In this document: in pieces, positions 43,175 to 45,019 of the stretch
Layout: each line of letters opens with the position of its first letter
Position numbering within the stretch: position 1 is the stretch's first letter
Assembly (NCBI GenBank): GCA_016342445.1
Contig: JAEIOF010000004.1
Location: 1 to 45,019, forward strand
Reading direction: 5' to 3'
Length of the DNA stretch: 45,019 nt
From: Verrucomicrobiota bacterium
GTDB lineage: Bacteria; Verrucomicrobiota; Kiritimatiellia; Kiritimatiellales; Tichowtungiaceae
Notes under the pieces: model-generated
Told to the model about the DNA's origin: nothing
What the model saw: the letters and a program-made list of their open reading frames with translations, nothing else
The model's database searches: none
Made by a program: the position numbers and the translations under genes

Positions 43175-43225
43175 GGCTGAAATTTAAAGGATGTCATCCC
43201 GAAATAACAACGTTATTATCCGCCC
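43175..43225. promoter_or_regulatory. Bidirectional amrB/amrS promoter region with a palindrome
   Basis: Minus strand: TTGTTA (43205-43210), 18 bp, TAAATT (43181-43186), 6 nt, ATG of amrB. Plus strand: ATGTCA (43191-43196), 17 bp, TATTAT (43214-43219), 6 nt, ATG of amrS. The two promoters overlap. The perfect palindrome AATAAC-AAC-GTTATT (43203-43217) covers the amrB -35 and the amrS -10, a good place for one shared regulator. Confidence 0.5.
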
Positions 43226-44101
43226 ATGAAAACGGCGCGCTACTGGCACATGCGAACCGACGGGCTGATCGAATGCGATCTCTGTCCGCGCGGCTGCCGC
43301 ATCGCGGACGGAAAGCACGGAGCCTGTCTGGTTCGCCAGCGCGTTGGCGACCAACTGATCGCCGCCTCCTACGGCCTCGCCTGCGGGCTGGCGGTCGATC
43401 CGATCGAGAAAAAACCGCTCAACCATTTCCTGCCCGGCTCCAGCGCCCTCTCGTTCGGAACCGTCGGTTGCAACCTGACCTGCGGCTTCTGCCAGAACTT
43501 CCACATGAGCCGCGCAAACAAACTGGAGGGAACCTGCATCACTCCGGAGACCCTTGCGGAAGCGGCCATCAAATACGATTGCGAAAACGTAGCGTTTACC
43601 TACAACGAACCGATCATCTTTCTGGAGTTCGCCGTCGATACGGCGAAGGTGTGCCATGAACAGGGACTGAAAACGGTCGCCGTCACCAACGGCTGGATCA
43701 AACCGGAGCCGCGCAGAGAATTTTTCAGTCACATGGATGCGGCCAACGTCGATCTGAAAGCCTTCACAGATCGCTTCTATAAAGAGCTATGCGGCGCAAC
43801 GCTCCAGCCGGTGCTCGACACGCTGCTTTATCTCCAGAACGAAACGGATGTGCATCTCGAAGTGACCACTCTTCTGATTCCGGGCTGGAACGATTCGCCC
43901 GCCGAGATCGACGCGATGACTCAATGGGCCGTCGCCAATCTGGGGCCGGATGTGCCGTGGCACTTCAGCGCCTACCGCCCCACCCTCGAGTGGAATGAAG
44001 CCCCGCCGACCCCGCTCGAAACCCTGCTACAGGCAAAACAGATTGCCGAACACAACGGCCTGCATCACATCCACCTCGGCAACGTTCACATCGCGAGCTG
44101 A
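43226..44101 (+). CDS. amrS: AmmeMemoRadiSam radical SAM enzyme, shortened C-terminus
   Basis: 291 residues. N-terminal cysteines C17, C20, C24 and C34 (IECDLCPRGC...GAC) are followed by GTVGCNLTCGFCQN with the radical SAM C82-x3-C86-x2-C89. NVAFTYNEP, VTNGW and DLKAF are typical of the PflA-like family. Members usually continue past GNVH with about 35 residues that carry a CPxCG-type pair; here the stop falls at LGNVHIAS. The gene ends directly against the stop of the convergent GH172-like gene. It has no Shine-Dalgarno. Confidence 0.92.
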   Translation: MKTARYWHMRTDGLIECDLCPRGCRIADGKHGACLVRQRVGDQLIAASYGLACGLAVDPIEKKPLNHFLPGSSALSFGTVGCNLTCGFCQNFHMSRANKLEGTCITPETLAEAAIKYDCENVAFTYNEPIIFLEFAVDTAKVCHEQGLKTVAVTNGWIKPEPRREFFSHMDAANVDLKAFTDRFYKELCGATLQPVLDTLLYLQNETDVHLEVTTLLIPGWNDSPAEIDAMTQWAVANLGPDVPWHFSAYRPTLEWNEAPPTPLETLLQAKQIAEHNGLHHIHLGNVHIAS

Positions 44102-45019
44102 TTAGTCGACCTCGAATACTTTCCGGTAAACCACTTTGGCCCCGACTCCGGGGGGCAGCTCCCGGGCGCGCACGCCGTCCAGCTTTGACTGCAGCCCCAC
44201 ATACGGATCCGGATAAACAAACGGCACGGCTTCCTGCTCAGGAGGGCCTTTACATGTGCCAAATGGCTGATTCCAACCTGAGTCGTCATAGGATGAGTCG
44301 CGCCATTTCCCAACTGGATTCACGGCACACTTCCATGACGAGTCGATTCCCATTATCCAGACGCCCTTTTTCAGACCCGCCTGCACCCAGTCGGGCCATG
44401 CCCCGGCTTCGGTCTCAACGGACAAGACGTGCTCTCCGGCCGGAACGTCAACCGCGGCAACCCGGCTGCGGGTTGGATCCGAAGTCGCGAGCACAAGTTT
44501 CCCGTCGAGATAAACGGCCGATTTTTTATTCGAGTATACGAAAATTGTCATCGCCTCTTCCGAGGCAACACCGGAACGCTGCGCCTGATACGCCTGCACT
44601 CTTTGAGACAAAATGGCTTTGATGTCTGCAGGATATTTCCAGTACATCACCGCATGTTGCGTAAGTTTTTCGGCATTGGAAAAATCGTCGGACTTTTCGT
44701 AATCCCACAGCCGGGTCATTAACGACCGGGCCTCGAACTCATCCGGCGGCGGGTTCAACCACGCCTGACGAGGCTGATCGCCAAAAGCCTCCGAAGGCTG
44801 TTCAAGATAGTAGTAGACGGTGGTGTCGTACGCCGCGCGGCTGGTGTTGCCCGGCCCGCGTTCGAAGCCCATATTCAGTTCTTTTTCGAACGTCACGACA
44901 TCCGGGAGATGGAATCGGTATTGAACGGTTCTGAAGGGACGCTTCAGGGTTAAGCCATATAAAGGATTCTGAAATACGGCCCGGTAATACCACCCGCCGT
45001 TAAAATAGTCCTCCAGTCC
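44102..45019 (-). CDS. GH172/DUF2961 family enzyme, C-terminal part (5' end outside window)
   Basis: The frame is open to the window edge, about 305 residues visible. It begins GLEDYFNGGWYYRAVFQNPL then LYGL..RTVQYRFHLPD, the DUF2961/GH172 signature whose first Glu is the expected catalytic residue (bifidobacterial difructose-anhydride enzymes). The fold closes with YDTTVYYYLEQP. After it come a helical segment and a beta-rich region with WRDSSYDDSGWNQPFG and VVYRKVFEVD, resembling a galactose-binding-like accessory domain. A sugar-degrading role is inferred; the substrate and any signal peptide cannot be judged here. Confidence 0.8.
   Translation of the reverse strand, partial: GLEDYFNGGWYYRAVFQNPLYGLTLKRPFRTVQYRFHLPDVVTFEKELNMGFERGPGNTSRAAYDTTVYYYLEQPSEAFGDQPRQAWLNPPPDEFEARSLMTRLWDYEKSDDFSNAEKLTQHAVMYWKYPADIKAILSQRVQAYQAQRSGVASEEAMTIFVYSNKKSAVYLDGKLVLATSDPTRSRVAAVDVPAGEHVLSVETEAGAWPDWVQAGLKKGVWIMGIDSSWKCAVNPVGKWRDSSYDDSGWNQPFGTCKGPPEQEAVPFVYPDPYVGLQSKLDGVRARELPPGVGAKVVYRKVFEVD

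Overview
The window is bacterial chromosomal DNA from an information-processing core region. Almost every gene is recognisable, and roughly two thirds of the bases lie in two long leftward (minus-strand) translation/transcription operons. The likely host is a member of the PVC group, with Kiritimatiellota/Verrucomicrobiota my best guess. The reasons are an LL-diaminopimelate aminotransferase (DapL), an EF-Tu with an unusual switch I, a GH172/DUF2961 carbohydrate enzyme at the right edge, and a family of dispersed TTCCAA/TTGGAA palindromes. The phylum call is inference; no rRNA gene is present to settle it.

Layout. 1-6.1 kb: the 3' end of mfd, a Cys-rich YkgJ-like protein, dapL (convergent), a small unknown protein, a PIN-PhoH ATPase and a thioredoxin/CcdA-like membrane protein. 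6.4-21 kb: one str-S10-spc ribosomal superoperon read leftward from a promoter near 21.04 kb (rpsL, rpsG, fusA, rpsJ, rplC-D-W-B, rpsS, rplV, rpsC, rplP, rpmC, rpsQ, rplN-X-E, rpsH, rplF-R, rpsE, rplO, secY, adk, map). rpsN, rpmD and tuf are absent from their usual places. 21.3-25.7 kb: recA, a divergent Hpt/response-regulator pair, and an Uup-type ABC-F ATPase. 26.0-38.8 kb: a second superoperon read leftward (tRNA-Thr, tuf, rpmG, tRNA-Trp, secE, nusG, rplK-A-J-L, rpoB, rpoC) with a consensus-like promoter near 38.97 kb and a strong terminator near 26.0 kb. 39.1-45.0 kb: a 2-Cys peroxiredoxin, a DUF4870 membrane protein, the three AmmeMemoRadiSam components (AMMECR1, MEMO1 and radical SAM proteins) arranged around pyruvate kinase, and the C-terminal part of a GH172-like enzyme.

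The most unusual signal is a 15-bp palindrome, TTCCAA-N3-TTGGAA. There are 14 exact copies and 9 near copies, against about 0.003 exact copies expected by chance. Copies occur between genes and inside coding regions but are absent from the interiors of both superoperons, apart from one copy in map at the distal end of the first. Within clusters the centre-to-centre distances are almost all 30-33, 41-42 or 93 bp, close to 3, 4 and 9 turns of B-DNA. The spacers between them are related from cluster to cluster, so the clusters look like copies of one oriented composite element. This suggests phased binding by an unknown protein, or a new palindromic element that can also be translated (as F-Q-x-L-E, P-x-x-G or S-[KN]-x-W).

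Other points of note are an EF-Tu lacking the RGITI motif in switch I, a pyruvate kinase with NTAHM where NFSHG is usual, a shortened AmmeMemoRadiSam radical SAM protein, and several genes with a TANNNT -10-like box only 6-10 nt before the start codon and no Shine-Dalgarno sequence, which suggests leaderless mRNAs.
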